Notes: generated by a model not told the origin, from the sequence alone. A stretch of DNA of 64,000 bases from Enterobacter_D sp963521185 (GCA_963521185.1 CAUQTV010000009.1:62001-126000); one strand, 5' to 3'; counted from the first letter of the stretch, positions 7,564-16,704 are shown. Numbers and translations: made by a program.

Positions 7564-10395
7564 ATGATGCCGCTTTCTTCGTCCTTACAGCAGCACTGGC
7601 AGACGGTTGCTGACCGTCTACCGGAAACCCTCCCCGCCCAGGCGCAGGCCGTGCTGACGTTCAGTGATTTTGTCCGTGAGAGCGTCATCGCTCATCCCGA
7701 CTGGCTGGAGGCGCTGCTACGCGAGCCGGTTGAGGCGGACGAGTGGCGGCATTACGCGGCCTGGCTGCAAAGCGAACTGGCGGCGGTGCAGGATGAAGCC
7801 TCGCTGATGCGCGCGCTGCGCCTTTTTCGCCGCCGCATTATGGTGCGCATCGCCTGGACGCAGGCGCTGTCACGGGTGGCGGAAGAGACCACGCTCCAGC
7901 AGATGAGCGTGCTTGCCGAAACGCTGATTGTCGCTGCGCGTGACTGGCTGTACGACGCCTGCTGTCGTGAGTGGGGCACGCCGTGCAGTCAGGACGGTAA
8001 ACCGCAGCCGATGCTGATCCTCGGCATGGGGAAACTGGGCGGTGGCGAGCTGAATTTTTCGTCTGATATCGATCTGATCTTCTGCTGGCCGGAAAACGGC
8101 AGCACGCGCGGCGGGCGTCGTGAACTCGACAACGCGCAGTTCTTCACCCGGCTGGGTCAGCGGCTGATCAAAGTGCTGGATCAGCCCACGCAGGATGGTT
8201 TTGTTTACCGCGTGGACATGCGCCTGCGACCCTTTGGTGACAGCGGGCCGCTGGTGCTGAGCTTTGCCGCGCTGGAAGATTATTACCAGGAGCAGGGGCG
8301 CGACTGGGAGCGTTATGCGATGGTCAAAGCGCGCATCATGGGTGACAACGACGACCTGTTTGCCAGTGAACTGCGCGCCATGCTGCGGCCCTTCGTGTTC
8401 CGCCGCTATATCGATTTCAGCGTGATCCAGTCGCTGCGCAACATGAAGGGCATGATCGCCCGCGAGGTGCGCCGCCGGGGGCTGAAAGACAATATTAAGC
8501 TCGGCGCGGGCGGTATCCGCGAAATTGAATTTATCGTGCAGGTGTTCCAGCTGATCCGGGGCGGGCGCGAACCGTCGCTGCAATCCCGCTCGCTGCTGCC
8601 GACGCTGGCGGCGATTGAACAATTGCATCTGCTGCCGGAAGGCGACGCCCAGGCGCTGCGCGAGGCGTACCTCTATTTGCGCCGTCTGGAAAACCTGCTG
8701 CAAAGCATCAACGATGAGCAGACGCAAACCCTGCCGGGCGACGATCTCAATCGTGCGCGGCTGGCGTGGGGCATGAACGTTCCCGACTGGGCCGCGCTCA
8801 CCGACGCGCTTACCGCACAGATGACCGCCGTTCGCCGCGTGTTTAACGATCTTATCGGTGACGACGAGTCAGAGTCGCCGGATGAGCAGCTTTCGGAGCA
8901 CTGGCGCGAACTGTGGCAGGACGCGCTGTCGGAAGATGACACCACGCCGGTGCTGGCGCATTTAACCGACGAGGATCGTCGCCGCGTAGTAGCGCTGATC
9001 GCCGATTTCCGTAAAGAGCTGGATAAACGCACCATTGGCCCGCGCGGACGCCAGGTGCTCGATCACCTGATGCCGCATCTGCTGGCCGACGTCTGCGCGC
9101 GGTCTGACGCGCCCGTGCCGCTCTCGCGCCTGACGCCGTTGCTGACCGGTATCGTCACGCGCACCACTTATCTTGAACTGTTGAGCGAATTTCCCGGCGC
9201 GCTCAAACACCTGATTTCACTCTGTGCGGCCTCGCCAATGGTCGCCAGCCAGCTGGCGCGCTACCCGCTGCTGCTGGATGAACTGCTCGATCCCAACACG
9301 CTCTATCAGCCGACGGCGATGGACGCTTATCGCGATGAACTGCGCCAGTATGTGCTGCGTGTGCCGGAAGACGACGAAGAGCAGCAGCTTGAAGCGCTGC
9401 GCCAGTTTAAACAGGCGCAGCTACTGCGCGTGGCGGCGGCTGACATTGCTGGCACGCTGCCGGTAATGAAAGTGAGCGATCACTTAACCTGGCTGGCGGA
9501 GGCGATTATCGACGCCGTGGTGCAGCAGGCGTGGGGACAAATGGTGGCGCGCTTCGGTCAACCTCTGCACTTGCGTGAACGCGAAGGGCGCGGCTTTGCG
9601 GTGGTCGGCTACGGCAAACTTGGCGGCTGGGAGCTGGGCTACAGTTCCGATCTCGACCTGGTCTTTTTGCACGACTGCCCGGCAGACGTTATGACCGACG
9701 GTGAGCGTGAAATCGACGGGCGTCAGTTCTATTTGCGCCTGGCGCAGCGCATCATGCATCTGTTCAGCACCCGCACCTCGTCAGGCATTTTGTACGAGGT
9801 GGATGCGCGTTTGCGGCCCTCCGGCGCGGCGGGCATGTTAGTGACCACTGCGGAGGCGTTTGCCGATTATCAGCAAAACGAAGCCTGGACGTGGGAGCAT
9901 CAGGCGCTGGTGCGCGCCCGCGTGGTGTACGGCGATCCGCAGTTAAAAACCGCCTTTGATGCCATTCGCCGCGACGTGCTGACGCTGCCGCGTAACGGGC
10001 AAACCCTGCAAAAAGAGGTGCGTGAAATGCGTGAAAAAATGCGCGCCCATCTCGGCAATAAGCATCGCGATCGCTTCGATTTAAAAGCCGATGAGGGCGG
10101 GATCACCGACATTGAGTTCATCACGCAGTATCTGGTGTTACACCACGCCCGCGAAAAACCGAAGCTGACGCGCTGGTCGGATAACGTGCGCATCTTCGAG
10201 TTACTCGCGCAAAACGACATTATGGATGAGCAGGAAGCGCAGGCGCTCACCCAGGCTTACACCACTCTGCGCGATGAGCTGCACCATCTGGCGTTACAGG
10301 AGCAGCCAGGCCATGTGGCGCGCTCGTGCTTTAGCGACGAACGCCGTCTGGTAAGCGCAAGCTGGCAGAAGTGGATGGTGGAACCGTGCGCTTGA
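7564..10395 (+). CDS. glnE: Bifunctional glutamine synthetase adenylyltransferase / adenylyl-removing enzyme
   Basis: Adenylylates glutamine synthetase when nitrogen is plentiful and removes AMP when nitrogen is short, under PII control. The 943 residues carry two nucleotidyltransferase domains. The N-terminal de-adenylylating one has GKLGGGELNFSSDIDLIF near residue 155-172, and the C-terminal adenylylating one has GKLGGWELGYSSDLDLVF near residue 683-700, each with the paired catalytic Asp. A helical regulatory linker separates them. Start is the first of two tandem ATG codons; MMPLSSS aligns with E. coli MKPLSS. hldE follows after 53 bp, as in E. coli. Confidence 0.97.
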   Translation: MMPLSSSLQQHWQTVADRLPETLPAQAQAVLTFSDFVRESVIAHPDWLEALLREPVEADEWRHYAAWLQSELAAVQDEASLMRALRLFRRRIMVRIAWTQALSRVAEETTLQQMSVLAETLIVAARDWLYDACCREWGTPCSQDGKPQPMLILGMGKLGGGELNFSSDIDLIFCWPENGSTRGGRRELDNAQFFTRLGQRLIKVLDQPTQDGFVYRVDMRLRPFGDSGPLVLSFAALEDYYQEQGRDWERYAMVKARIMGDNDDLFASELRAMLRPFVFRRYIDFSVIQSLRNMKGMIAREVRRRGLKDNIKLGAGGIREIEFIVQVFQLIRGGREPSLQSRSLLPTLAAIEQLHLLPEGDAQALREAYLYLRRLENLLQSINDEQTQTLPGDDLNRARLAWGMNVPDWAALTDALTAQMTAVRRVFNDLIGDDESESPDEQLSEHWRELWQDALSEDDTTPVLAHLTDEDRRRVVALIADFRKELDKRTIGPRGRQVLDHLMPHLLADVCARSDAPVPLSRLTPLLTGIVTRTTYLELLSEFPGALKHLISLCAASPMVASQLARYPLLLDELLDPNTLYQPTAMDAYRDELRQYVLRVPEDDEEQQLEALRQFKQAQLLRVAAADIAGTLPVMKVSDHLTWLAEAIIDAVVQQAWGQMVARFGQPLHLREREGRGFAVVGYGKLGGWELGYSSDLDLVFLHDCPADVMTDGEREIDGRQFYLRLAQRIMHLFSTRTSSGILYEVDARLRPSGAAGMLVTTAEAFADYQQNEAWTWEHQALVRARVVYGDPQLKTAFDAIRRDVLTLPRNGQTLQKEVREMREKMRAHLGNKHRDRFDLKADEGGITDIEFITQYLVLHHAREKPKLTRWSDNVRIFELLAQNDIMDEQEAQALTQAYTTLRDELHHLALQEQPGHVARSCFSDERRLVSASWQKWMVEPCA

Positions 10396-10448
10396 TACCT
10401 GATGTGGTATTATCGCGCGCAAATTTTTGAAATTTTCTGGAGTCAGGA

Positions 10449-11879
10449 ATGAAAGTAACGCTGCCAGAGTTTGAACGTGCGGGTGTCATGGTCGTCGGTG
10501 ACGTGATGTTAGATCGCTACTGGTATGGCCCAACCAGCCGTATTTCCCCGGAAGCGCCAGTGCCGGTGGTGAAGGTCGATACCATCGAAGAACGCCCTGG
10601 CGGCGCGGCGAACGTGGCGATGAACATCGCCTCGCTGGGCGCAACCTCGCGTCTGGTGGGGTTGACCGGCATTGACGACGCCGCGCGTGCGCTCAGCAAA
10701 ACGCTGGCCGACGTCAACGTGAAGTGCGACTTCGTTTCTGTTCCCACGCACCCGACCATTACCAAGCTGCGCGTGCTGTCGCGCAACCAGCAGTTGATCC
10801 GCCTCGACTTTGAAGAGGGGTTTGAGGGGGTCGATGCCGAGCCGCTGCATGACCGCATCCGCCAGGCGCTGGGCAACGTTGGCGCGCTGGTGCTGTCGGA
10901 CTACGCCAAAGGCGCGTTAGCCACCGTACAGCAGATGATCCAGATTGCGCGCGAGGCCGGTGTGCCGGTGCTGATCGATCCGAAGGGCACCGATTTCGAA
11001 CGCTATCGCGGTGCCACGCTGCTCACGCCTAACCTCTCGGAATTTGAAGCGGTGGCGGGCAAGTGCAAAAGCGAAGAAGAGATCGTTGAGCGCGGCATGA
11101 AGATCATCGCCGATTTTGATTTCGCCGCGCTATTAGTCACTCGCTCCGAACAGGGCATGACGCTGCTTCAGCCGGGTAAAGCGCCGCTGCACATGCCGAC
11201 GCAGGCGCAGGAAGTGTACGACGTGACCGGTGCGGGCGATACGGTGATTGGCGTGCTGGCGGCTACGCTTGCGGCGGGCAATTCACTGGAAGAAGCCTGC
11301 TACTTTGCTAACGCTGCCGCAGGCGTGGTGGTGGGCAAACTGGGTACCTCGACCGTGTCGCCTATTGAGCTGGAAAACGCGGTGCGCGGGCGTGCAGAAA
11401 CCGGTTTTGGCGTTATGAGCGAAGACGAACTCAAACAGGCCGTTGCCGCCGCGCGCAAGCGGGGTGAGAAAGTGGTGATGACCAACGGCGTGTTCGACAT
11501 TCTGCACGCGGGCCACGTCTCCTATCTGGCGAACGCGCGCAAACTGGGCGATCGCCTGATTGTGGCGGTGAACAGCGATGCATCCACTAAGCGTCTGAAG
11601 GGCGAAACCCGCCCGGTGAACCCGCTTGAACAGCGCATGATCGTGCTGGGCGCGCTGGAAGCCGTGGACTGGGTGGTTGCGTTTGAAGAAGACACGCCGC
11701 AGCGCCTGATTGCTGGTGTACTGCCGGATCTGCTGGTGAAGGGCGGGGACTACAAACCCGAGCAAATCGCCGGTAGCGAAGAGGTGTGGGCAAACGGCGG
11801 TGAGGTGCTGGTGCTGAACTTTGAAGACGGGTGTTCAACCACCAATATCATCAAAAAGATCCAGAAAGACAGCCAGTAA
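10449..11879 (+). CDS. hldE: Bifunctional heptose-7-phosphate kinase / heptose-1-phosphate adenylyltransferase HldE
   Basis: Provides ADP-heptose for the lipopolysaccharide inner core. The N-terminal ribokinase-type domain (about 1-318) contains GGAANVAMNIA and the catalytic loop DVTGAGDTV near residue 260. The C-terminal cytidylyltransferase-like domain (about 344-476) begins with NGVFDILHAGHVSYL, where HAGH is the nucleotide-binding motif. The 476 residues are close to the E. coli length. A SD-like ctGGAGtcagga precedes the ATG. Followed by a REP cluster and the convergent ubiK. Confidence 0.98.
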   Translation: MKVTLPEFERAGVMVVGDVMLDRYWYGPTSRISPEAPVPVVKVDTIEERPGGAANVAMNIASLGATSRLVGLTGIDDAARALSKTLADVNVKCDFVSVPTHPTITKLRVLSRNQQLIRLDFEEGFEGVDAEPLHDRIRQALGNVGALVLSDYAKGALATVQQMIQIAREAGVPVLIDPKGTDFERYRGATLLTPNLSEFEAVAGKCKSEEEIVERGMKIIADFDFAALLVTRSEQGMTLLQPGKAPLHMPTQAQEVYDVTGAGDTVIGVLAATLAAGNSLEEACYFANAAAGVVVGKLGTSTVSPIELENAVRGRAETGFGVMSEDELKQAVAAARKRGEKVVMTNGVFDILHAGHVSYLANARKLGDRLIVAVNSDASTKRLKGETRPVNPLEQRMIVLGALEAVDWVVAFEEDTPQRLIAGVLPDLLVKGGDYKPEQIAGSEEVWANGGEVLVLNFEDGCSTTNIIKKIQKDSQ

Positions 11880-11910
11880 ACAGCAGCCAGCTTATCGGGT
11901 GATGTTGTTA

Positions 11911-11991
11911 TGCCGGGCGGCACTGCGTTTGCCCGGCCTACGGGCTGGGTGCTGTTTCCGTAGGCCCGGTAAGCTTGCGCCACCGGGCGTT
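11911..11991. repeat. BIME: two inverted REP units after hldE
   Basis: A first REP (TGCCGGGCGG...GCCCGGCCTA, 11911-11940) and a second in opposite orientation (GTAGGCCCGG...CCACCGGGC, 11959-11989) lie between the convergent hldE and ubiK. This is the usual head-to-head pair of enterobacterial bacterial interspersed mosaic elements. Confidence 0.75.
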
Positions 11992-12001
11992 GCGCGGCGG
12001 C

Positions 12002-12313
12002 TTAATCGATATTTTCTACTGGTGGGATCGCCGGGGCAGGTTTAATTTCTGCCGGAACGGTCTGTGCCGATGACTGGCGATTTTCCAGCTCGCTCAGGCG
12101 TTGTTCTAACAGCGCCAGCTTCTCACGGGTGCGCAGCAGCACCTGCGTCTGCACATCAAACTCTTCACGGCTTACCAGGTCAAGGCGGGTCAGCTGCGAT
12201 TGCAGCGTCTGACGGATTTTCTTCTCGACATCCTCCCCAAATTCGCGAATTCCTTTCGGCATCGACTCATGGACCTGGCGGGCGATCTGTTCAATTTTTT
12301 TCGGGTCAATCAT
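12002..12313 (-). CDS. ubiK: Ubiquinone biosynthesis accessory factor UbiK (YqiC)
   Basis: Small membrane-associated factor that works with the UbiJ-containing complex in ubiquinone synthesis; formerly YqiC, BMFP family. The first 75 residues (MIDPKKIEQIARQVHESMPKG...) are nearly identical to E. coli. A C-terminal coiled coil (LRTREKLALLEQRLSELEN, about 62-81) drives trimerisation. The tail after about residue 85 is Pro/Ala-rich and differs from E. coli, making this protein somewhat longer (103 residues). Divergent from ribB. Confidence 0.93.
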   Translation of the reverse strand: MIDPKKIEQIARQVHESMPKGIREFGEDVEKKIRQTLQSQLTRLDLVSREEFDVQTQVLLRTREKLALLEQRLSELENRQSSAQTVPAEIKPAPAIPPVENID

Positions 12314-12399
12314 TGTAGTTTCCCTGAACGAGTGGGTATTAGCTTTTATTGTAGCGTGTTAACCGCACGGATAAACCTGATTTGTTTAAGCGCAGACCA

Positions 12400-12428
12400 T
12401 TGCCCGGAATAATCAATGGCGTTATAGT
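12400..12428 (+). promoter_or_regulatory. Sigma70 promoter of ribB
   Basis: TTGCCC (-35, 12400-12405) and TATAGT (-10, 12423-12428) are spaced exactly 17 bp and lie directly upstream of the FMN riboswitch. Transcription would begin near 12435, placing the aptamer at the very 5' end of the mRNA. Confidence 0.75.
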
Positions 12429-12438
12429 TAATGCGCTT

Positions 12439-12594
12439 ATTCTCAGGGCGGGGCGAAATTCCCCACCGGCGGTAAATCAACTCAGGTGTTAACCTCAGCG
12501 TTGAAAGCCCGCGAGCGCTTTGGGTGCAAACTCAAAGGTCAGCAGATCCGGTGTAATTCCGGGGCCGACGGTTAGAGTCCGGATGGGAGAGAGT
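12439..12594 (+). promoter_or_regulatory. FMN riboswitch (RFN element) controlling ribB
   Basis: The conserved RFN blocks occur in order: AGGGCGGGGCGAAATTCCCC, ACCGGCGGTA, the AGCCCGCGAGCG segment, CAGATCCGGTG, and the closing CGACGGTTAGAGTCCGGATG. The closing P1 helix pairs ATTCTC (12439-12444) with GAGAGT (12589-12594). FMN binding is known to lower ribB expression. E. coli has the same element, also recorded as sroG RNA. Confidence 0.95.
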
Positions 12595-12702
12595 AACGAT
12601 CCGCCGGGCGCGTGCCCGCTCACGTTATTTTTTTGCCGCTGTGCGGTACTCCTAAGACTGCCCTGATTCTGGTAACCATAATTTTAATGAGGTTTTTTTA
12701 CC
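12595..12702 (+). promoter_or_regulatory. ribB leader: riboswitch expression platform
   Basis: A GC-rich hairpin (CGGGC / GCCCG, 12605-12618) followed after eight bases by a run of seven T lies between the aptamer and the ribB start. It can act as a terminator or take part in hiding the ribosome site (TGAGG, 12689-12693). The exact switching helices were not modelled. Confidence 0.6.
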
Positions 12703-13356
12703 ATGAATCAGACGCTGCTTTCTTCTTTTGGCACCCCTTTCGAACGCGTTGAACATGCGTTAACCGCACTGCGTGAACACCGTGGTGTGATGGTGCTTGA
12801 CGACGAAGACCGTGAAAATGAAGGCGACATGATTTTCGCCTCCGAAACCATGACCGTTGAACAAATGGCGCTGACGATCCGCCATGGCAGCGGCATTGTG
12901 TGCCTGTGCCTGACCGACGAGCACCGCAAACAGCTCGACCTGCCAATGATGGTCGAAAACAATACCAGCGCCTACGGTACCGGTTTTACCGTGACCATTG
13001 AAGCGGCGCATGGCGTGACGACCGGTGTTTCTGCGGCTGACCGCGTGACCACCGTGCGCGCGGCGATTGCCGATGGCGCGAAACCCTCCGATCTTAACCG
13101 TCCCGGCCATGTTTTCCCGCTGCGTGCGCAGCCGGGCGGCGTGCTGACCCGTGGCGGTCACACGGAAGCCACCATCGATCTGGTGACGCTGGCCGGTTTC
13201 AAGCCGTCAGGCGTGCTCTGTGAACTGACCAACGACGATGGCACCATGGCGCGCGCGCCGGAGTGCATTGCGTTTGCCAAAGAACACAATATGGCCGTTG
13301 TCACCATCGAAGACCTGGTGGCTTACCGCCAGGAGCACGAGCGTAAAGCCAGCTAA
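12703..13356 (+). CDS. ribB: 3,4-dihydroxy-2-butanone 4-phosphate synthase
   Basis: Turns ribulose 5-phosphate into formate and 3,4-dihydroxy-2-butanone 4-phosphate, the four-carbon precursor of riboflavin. The 217 residues match the E. coli length. The acidic metal- and substrate-binding loop DDEDRENEGDM lies at about residues 32-42, and RAQPGGVLTRGGHTEA near 142-157. It is a stand-alone RibB, without a fused GTP cyclohydrolase II domain. Regulated by the upstream FMN riboswitch. In E. coli zupT comes next; here a short unrelated gene does. Confidence 0.98.
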   Translation: MNQTLLSSFGTPFERVEHALTALREHRGVMVLDDEDRENEGDMIFASETMTVEQMALTIRHGSGIVCLCLTDEHRKQLDLPMMVENNTSAYGTGFTVTIEAAHGVTTGVSAADRVTTVRAAIADGAKPSDLNRPGHVFPLRAQPGGVLTRGGHTEATIDLVTLAGFKPSGVLCELTNDDGTMARAPECIAFAKEHNMAVVTIEDLVAYRQEHERKAS

Positions 13357-13375
13357 TCCCACGCGTTAAACCGAT

Positions 13376-13394
13376 GCCGCACGCACCGTGCGGC
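13376..13394 (+). terminator. Hairpin after ribB
   Basis: GCCGCAC / GTGCGGC (7 bp, perfect) with a 5-nt loop, 19 bp after the ribB stop. No T-run follows, so its role as a terminator is likely but not certain. Confidence 0.5.
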
Positions 13395-13544
13395 ATAATC
13401 CACTCCAGAATCTACTCCTAAAGGATTAATTCGATCCTTGCTCCGTTTACATGATCGGTGTCATTTCATTGCGCGTGAACTCTGGCAGGATGAAGGCGCA
13501 TGTGGGTGACTTTTTCATATGGACTGATTTCTGGGGGTAGGGGA

Positions 13545-13757
13545 ATGTTTATTGCCTGGTACTGGCTGGTGCTAATAGCTGCGCTCGCTATCGGTTATGT
13601 TCTGCATATGCGGCGTTACTGTGCGGCATTTCGCCAGGACAGAGACGCTATGCTGGAAGGCTATCGTCGGCTGAGGCAAAAACTGAAAAAGAGCCCTGCC
13701 GAAAGCGAAGCACGCCCGCGTCAGGCCGAGGAGAAAACCCCAGAAGAGCAGGCCTGA
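13545..13757 (+). CDS. Small single-span membrane protein of unknown function
   Basis: Not recognised. I choose the ATG at 13545 because GGGGTAGGGGA, a strong ribosome site, lies just before it; an in-frame ATG at 13500 lacks one. The product is 70 residues: a hydrophobic helix (about 2-21, MFIAWYWLVLIAALAIGYVL), then an arginine-rich stretch and a strongly charged, Glu/Pro-rich tail (EARPRQAEEKTPEEQA). This predicts one inner-membrane anchor with a cytoplasmic tail. It occupies the place of zupT in E. coli, between ribB and ygiD, and is not similar to that zinc transporter. The 188 bp before it hold only the ribB hairpin. Confidence 0.6.
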   Translation: MFIAWYWLVLIAALAIGYVLHMRRYCAAFRQDRDAMLEGYRRLRQKLKKSPAESEARPRQAEEKTPEEQA

Positions 13758-13885
13758 TCTCACCACCTGTCTCATTGCTGTTCAAAATTCCTGATGATCA
13801 TCATCACGGTTATCTGAGTTTATCCGTTATCGAAAAGGCGTAATGTAGGGTCATTAAAGACCACCGCCTCTGGAAGGATAACACC

Positions 13886-14674
13886 ATGTCTGCACCCCGT
13901 ATGCCTGCGCTGTTTTTGGGTCACGGCAGCCCAATGAATGTTCTGGAAGATAACCGCTATACCCGTGCTTGGGCGCAGTTAGGCGAGACATTACCCCGTC
14001 CGAAAGCGATTGTGGTGGTCTCTGCACACTGGTTTACGCGCGGCACCGGCGTGACGGCGATGGAAGCCCCGAAAACCATCCATGACTTCGGCGGTTTTCC
14101 GCAGGCGTTGTACGATACGCACTATCCGGCACCCGGTTCGCCTGAGCTGGCGCAGCGTCTGGTTGATCTGCTGGCACCGGTACCCGTCGGGCTGGATAAA
14201 GAAGCCTGGGGTTTTGACCACGGCTCCTGGGGAGTGCTCATCAAGATGTACCCGAATGCCGATATCCCGATGGTTCAACTGAGCGTCGACAGCACCAAAC
14301 CTGCCGCATGGCACCTTGAGATGGGACGCAAACTGGCCTCGCTGCGGGATGAAGGCATTATGCTGGTGGCGAGCGGCAACGTGGTGCATAACCTGCGCAC
14401 CGCACGCTGGCACGGTGACAGCTCGCCGTATCCGTGGGCGACGTCGTTTAACGACTACGTGAAAGAGAACCTGACCTGGCAAGGGGCAACGGAAGATCAT
14501 CCGCTGGTCAACTACATGGATCACGAAGGCGGTTCGCTGTCGAACCCGACGCCGGATCACTTCCTGCCGCTGCTTTACGTGCTGGGCGCGTGGGACGGTA
14601 CAGAACCGGTGACTGTGCCGGTGGACGGTATTGAGATGGGATCCTTGAGTATGCTTTCCGTGCAGGTTGGCTAA
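13886..14674 (+). CDS. ygiD: Extradiol (4,5-DOPA-type) dioxygenase YgiD
   Basis: Member of the LigB-like extradiol ring-cleavage family; E. coli YgiD cleaves L-DOPA in vitro, but its natural substrate is unsettled. The 262 residues begin MSAPRMPALFLGHGSPMN. His-containing motifs for the active-site metal are visible: GHGSP near residue 12, VVSAHWFTRG near 50, and the GFDHGSWG segment near 110. It is about nine residues shorter at the N-terminus than one annotated E. coli form. Convergent with ygiC, with a REP palindrome between. Confidence 0.93.
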   Translation: MSAPRMPALFLGHGSPMNVLEDNRYTRAWAQLGETLPRPKAIVVVSAHWFTRGTGVTAMEAPKTIHDFGGFPQALYDTHYPAPGSPELAQRLVDLLAPVPVGLDKEAWGFDHGSWGVLIKMYPNADIPMVQLSVDSTKPAAWHLEMGRKLASLRDEGIMLVASGNVVHNLRTARWHGDSSPYPWATSFNDYVKENLTWQGATEDHPLVNYMDHEGGSLSNPTPDHFLPLLYVLGAWDGTEPVTVPVDGIEMGSLSMLSVQVG

Positions 14675-14681
14675 AACGACT

Positions 14682-14707
14682 GCCCGGCGGCGCGTTGCCA
14701 GCCGGGC
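14682..14707. repeat. REP-type palindrome between ygiD and ygiC
   Basis: GCCCGGC (14682-14688) and GCCGGGC (14701-14707) form a perfect 7-bp stem between convergent genes, of the same type as at 2001-2026. Confidence 0.65.
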
Positions 14708-14720
14708 TTGTTACGGCCTG

Positions 14721-15881
14721 TTATTCAACAAAAATATGCGGGTAAAACCGCGACAGATCCTGGGTGATCAACGCCCGATCTTCGCGGATACCAATGCCCG
14801 CTGGCTGATCGTTAATCAGCCAGCTGCCAATCAGGACATAGCTGTCACCGAATTTCGGTAGCGGACAGAACTGTTGAACAATCATGCCCTCTTCGCCGTA
14901 CGGGCCGTCCACCTGCTCAACGGTTTTGCCGTTTTCGATGATCGACACGTTTGCCCCTTCCCGGGAAAAGATCGGCTTCACCACGTATTTCTCAAGCGTC
15001 GGGTGATCTTCATCGGCAAAATAGGCGGGCAGAAGATTGGGGTGATCCGGGAACATCTCCCACAGCATCGGCAGCAGCGCTTTGTTGGAAATGATGCTCT
15101 TCCAGGCCGGTTCCAGCCAGCGCACGCCAGCGTCTTCCAGCTTGGTCGAGAACATCTCGCGCAGCATATATTCCCACGGGTAGAGCTTAAACAGATTACT
15201 GATTACCTGATCCTGCTGGTCGCTGAACTGACCCTTTTCGCCCAGACCGATCTCTTCCATATAGAGGAATTCGGTGGCGATCCCGGCTTCGGCGGCGCAA
15301 TCCTGCAAGTACTGCACGGTACCGCGATCTTCCACGGTGTCGCGACAGCAGGCCATGTGCAGCAGATTAAAACCGAACTGCTCATGCAATTCGCCAAAGC
15401 GCTCAATCAGCTTCTCTTGCAGGCTGTTGAACTGATCGCTGCCTGCGGGCAGGTTGCCAGCGTTTTGCTGATCTTCAAGCCAGATCCACTGGAAGAACGC
15501 GGCTTCGTACAGCGATGTTGGCGTATCGGCGTTGTTCTCTAACAGCTTAGGTTCACCCACGCCATCCCAGGCCAGATCGAGACGCGAATAGAGCGAAGGC
15601 TGCTGCGTCTGCCATGACTGGCGCACGAATCCCCAGGTGTGTTTGGGGATGCGGAACTTTGCCATCAGCGCATCGCTGCCAATCACTTTTTCCACCACCT
15701 TCAGGCACAGCTGGTGGATCTCTGCGGTCACGTCTTCCAGCTTTTCAACCTGCGCAAGCGTGAGTTTGTAATAGGCATCTTCACACCAGTACGGCTCGCC
15801 ATACATGGTGTGAAAGTTAAAGCCGTACTCGGTGGCTTTTTCGCGCCAGTCCGGGCGCTCAACAATACTGACTCTTTCCAT
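14721..15881 (-). CDS. ygiC: ATP-grasp family protein YgiC (glutathionylspermidine synthase-like)
   Basis: Resembles the C-terminal synthetase half of glutathionylspermidine synthase, an ATP-grasp ligase, but its substrate is unknown and it lacks the amidase half. The 386 residues match E. coli YgiC. Visible family motifs include the NNADTPTSLYE segment near residue 115 and KPIFSREGANVSII near 305. It lies 5 bp after ygiB, at the end of the tolC-ygiB-ygiC row. Confidence 0.93.
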   Translation of the reverse strand: MERVSIVERPDWREKATEYGFNFHTMYGEPYWCEDAYYKLTLAQVEKLEDVTAEIHQLCLKVVEKVIGSDALMAKFRIPKHTWGFVRQSWQTQQPSLYSRLDLAWDGVGEPKLLENNADTPTSLYEAAFFQWIWLEDQQNAGNLPAGSDQFNSLQEKLIERFGELHEQFGFNLLHMACCRDTVEDRGTVQYLQDCAAEAGIATEFLYMEEIGLGEKGQFSDQQDQVISNLFKLYPWEYMLREMFSTKLEDAGVRWLEPAWKSIISNKALLPMLWEMFPDHPNLLPAYFADEDHPTLEKYVVKPIFSREGANVSIIENGKTVEQVDGPYGEEGMIVQQFCPLPKFGDSYVLIGSWLINDQPAGIGIREDRALITQDLSRFYPHIFVE

Positions 15882-15886
15882 GAGGA

Positions 15887-16555
15887 TCAGCCGCCCATTG
15901 AGCGCGTGGTGGTGCCGGACGCGCTGCGCTGCATTGAGGTCTGTTTAGCCACCGACTCGCCAAAGCCGCCACGCGTCACGGTCGTGGTGGTGGCCGGTTT
16001 CGGTGCCATCGCCGTTTTCGGGACGGTCGCGGTACGGCCAGGTTGCGCCGCACCGTAGCCTTTGCCGGAGGCGTCAGTGTATTGACCATAGGCCGGGCTT
16101 GCCGGGTTACGCGAGCTGAACAGCGGCTGCTGAGCAAAGCCCGCGCCGGCCCCCATCATGCGGCCCATCATATAACCGGCCATCAGCGGCATCCAGAAGC
16201 CGCCGCTTTGCTGCGTCTGCGCCTGGTTTTCAGGGGCAACGCCCGCCTGTGCAGGGGCCTGCTGGCACTGGTTCTCACCGAATTCAGCCACGCAGTCTTC
16301 GCGCGTCGCGTATTTCGGCGCGGTGCGCTCAGCTTCTTTTACCGCGTTGTTATAAGCGGTGGTGCATTCCGCGCTTTTGCCCGGATTGGCGCTGGAACAG
16401 TCGTCAGCGTTTTGGTACATCGAGACCGTTTCGTCGCTTTGTTCGCAACCTGCCAGCATAAACACGGCAGTTACGGCCAGTGCGACCGGCGTGAGGTGGC
16501 GTGCGCTCCAGCTTTTGCGGAACGTCGCGTGATTGATCGTTTTTGTCCGTTTCAT
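15887..16555 (-). CDS. ygiB: DUF1190 lipoprotein-like protein YgiB
   Basis: Function unknown. The 222 residues contain an N-terminal hydrophobic segment (about 20-36) ending LAGCEQS, a lipobox-like Leu-Ala-Gly-Cys, which suggests a lipoprotein although the start is unusually basic and long. The rest is low in hydrophobicity, with Gly/Ala/Met-rich (MAGYMMGRMMGAGAG) and Thr-rich stretches and a GGFGES element near the end. Its start is 159 bp after tolC, and ygiC follows 5 bp later, as in E. coli. Confidence 0.9.
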   Translation of the reverse strand: MKRTKTINHATFRKSWSARHLTPVALAVTAVFMLAGCEQSDETVSMYQNADDCSSANPGKSAECTTAYNNAVKEAERTAPKYATREDCVAEFGENQCQQAPAQAGVAPENQAQTQQSGGFWMPLMAGYMMGRMMGAGAGFAQQPLFSSRNPASPAYGQYTDASGKGYGAAQPGRTATVPKTAMAPKPATTTTVTRGGFGESVAKQTSMQRSASGTTTRSMGG

Positions 16556-16686
16556 GTATGTCTTCCTAAGCCCAGAGTTACAGCATGTGAATAGTGCTCA
16601 GAATAGAGGATGAGTGGTCGAAAATGAAGCGCGAACAGGTCAGAAGAGGAGGTGAAGGCGGATCTTTACGTTGTCTTACGTTGAAA

Positions 16687-16704
16687 TGGGGGCTGACGCC
16701 CCCA
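16687..16704 (-). terminator. Hairpin between tolC and ygiB
   Basis: Perfect 7-bp arms TGGGGGC / GCCCCCA with a 4-nt loop, 11 bp beyond the tolC stop. Only three T follow on the transcript strand, so it is probably a partial terminator or an mRNA-stabilising end that sets tolC above ygiBC. Confidence 0.6.

Noticed and set aside
13500..13544. Earlier in-frame ATG for the small membrane protein after ribB
   Set aside because: The ATG at 13545 has a strong GGGGTAGGGGA ribosome site just upstream and starts directly with the membrane helix; the earlier one has neither.
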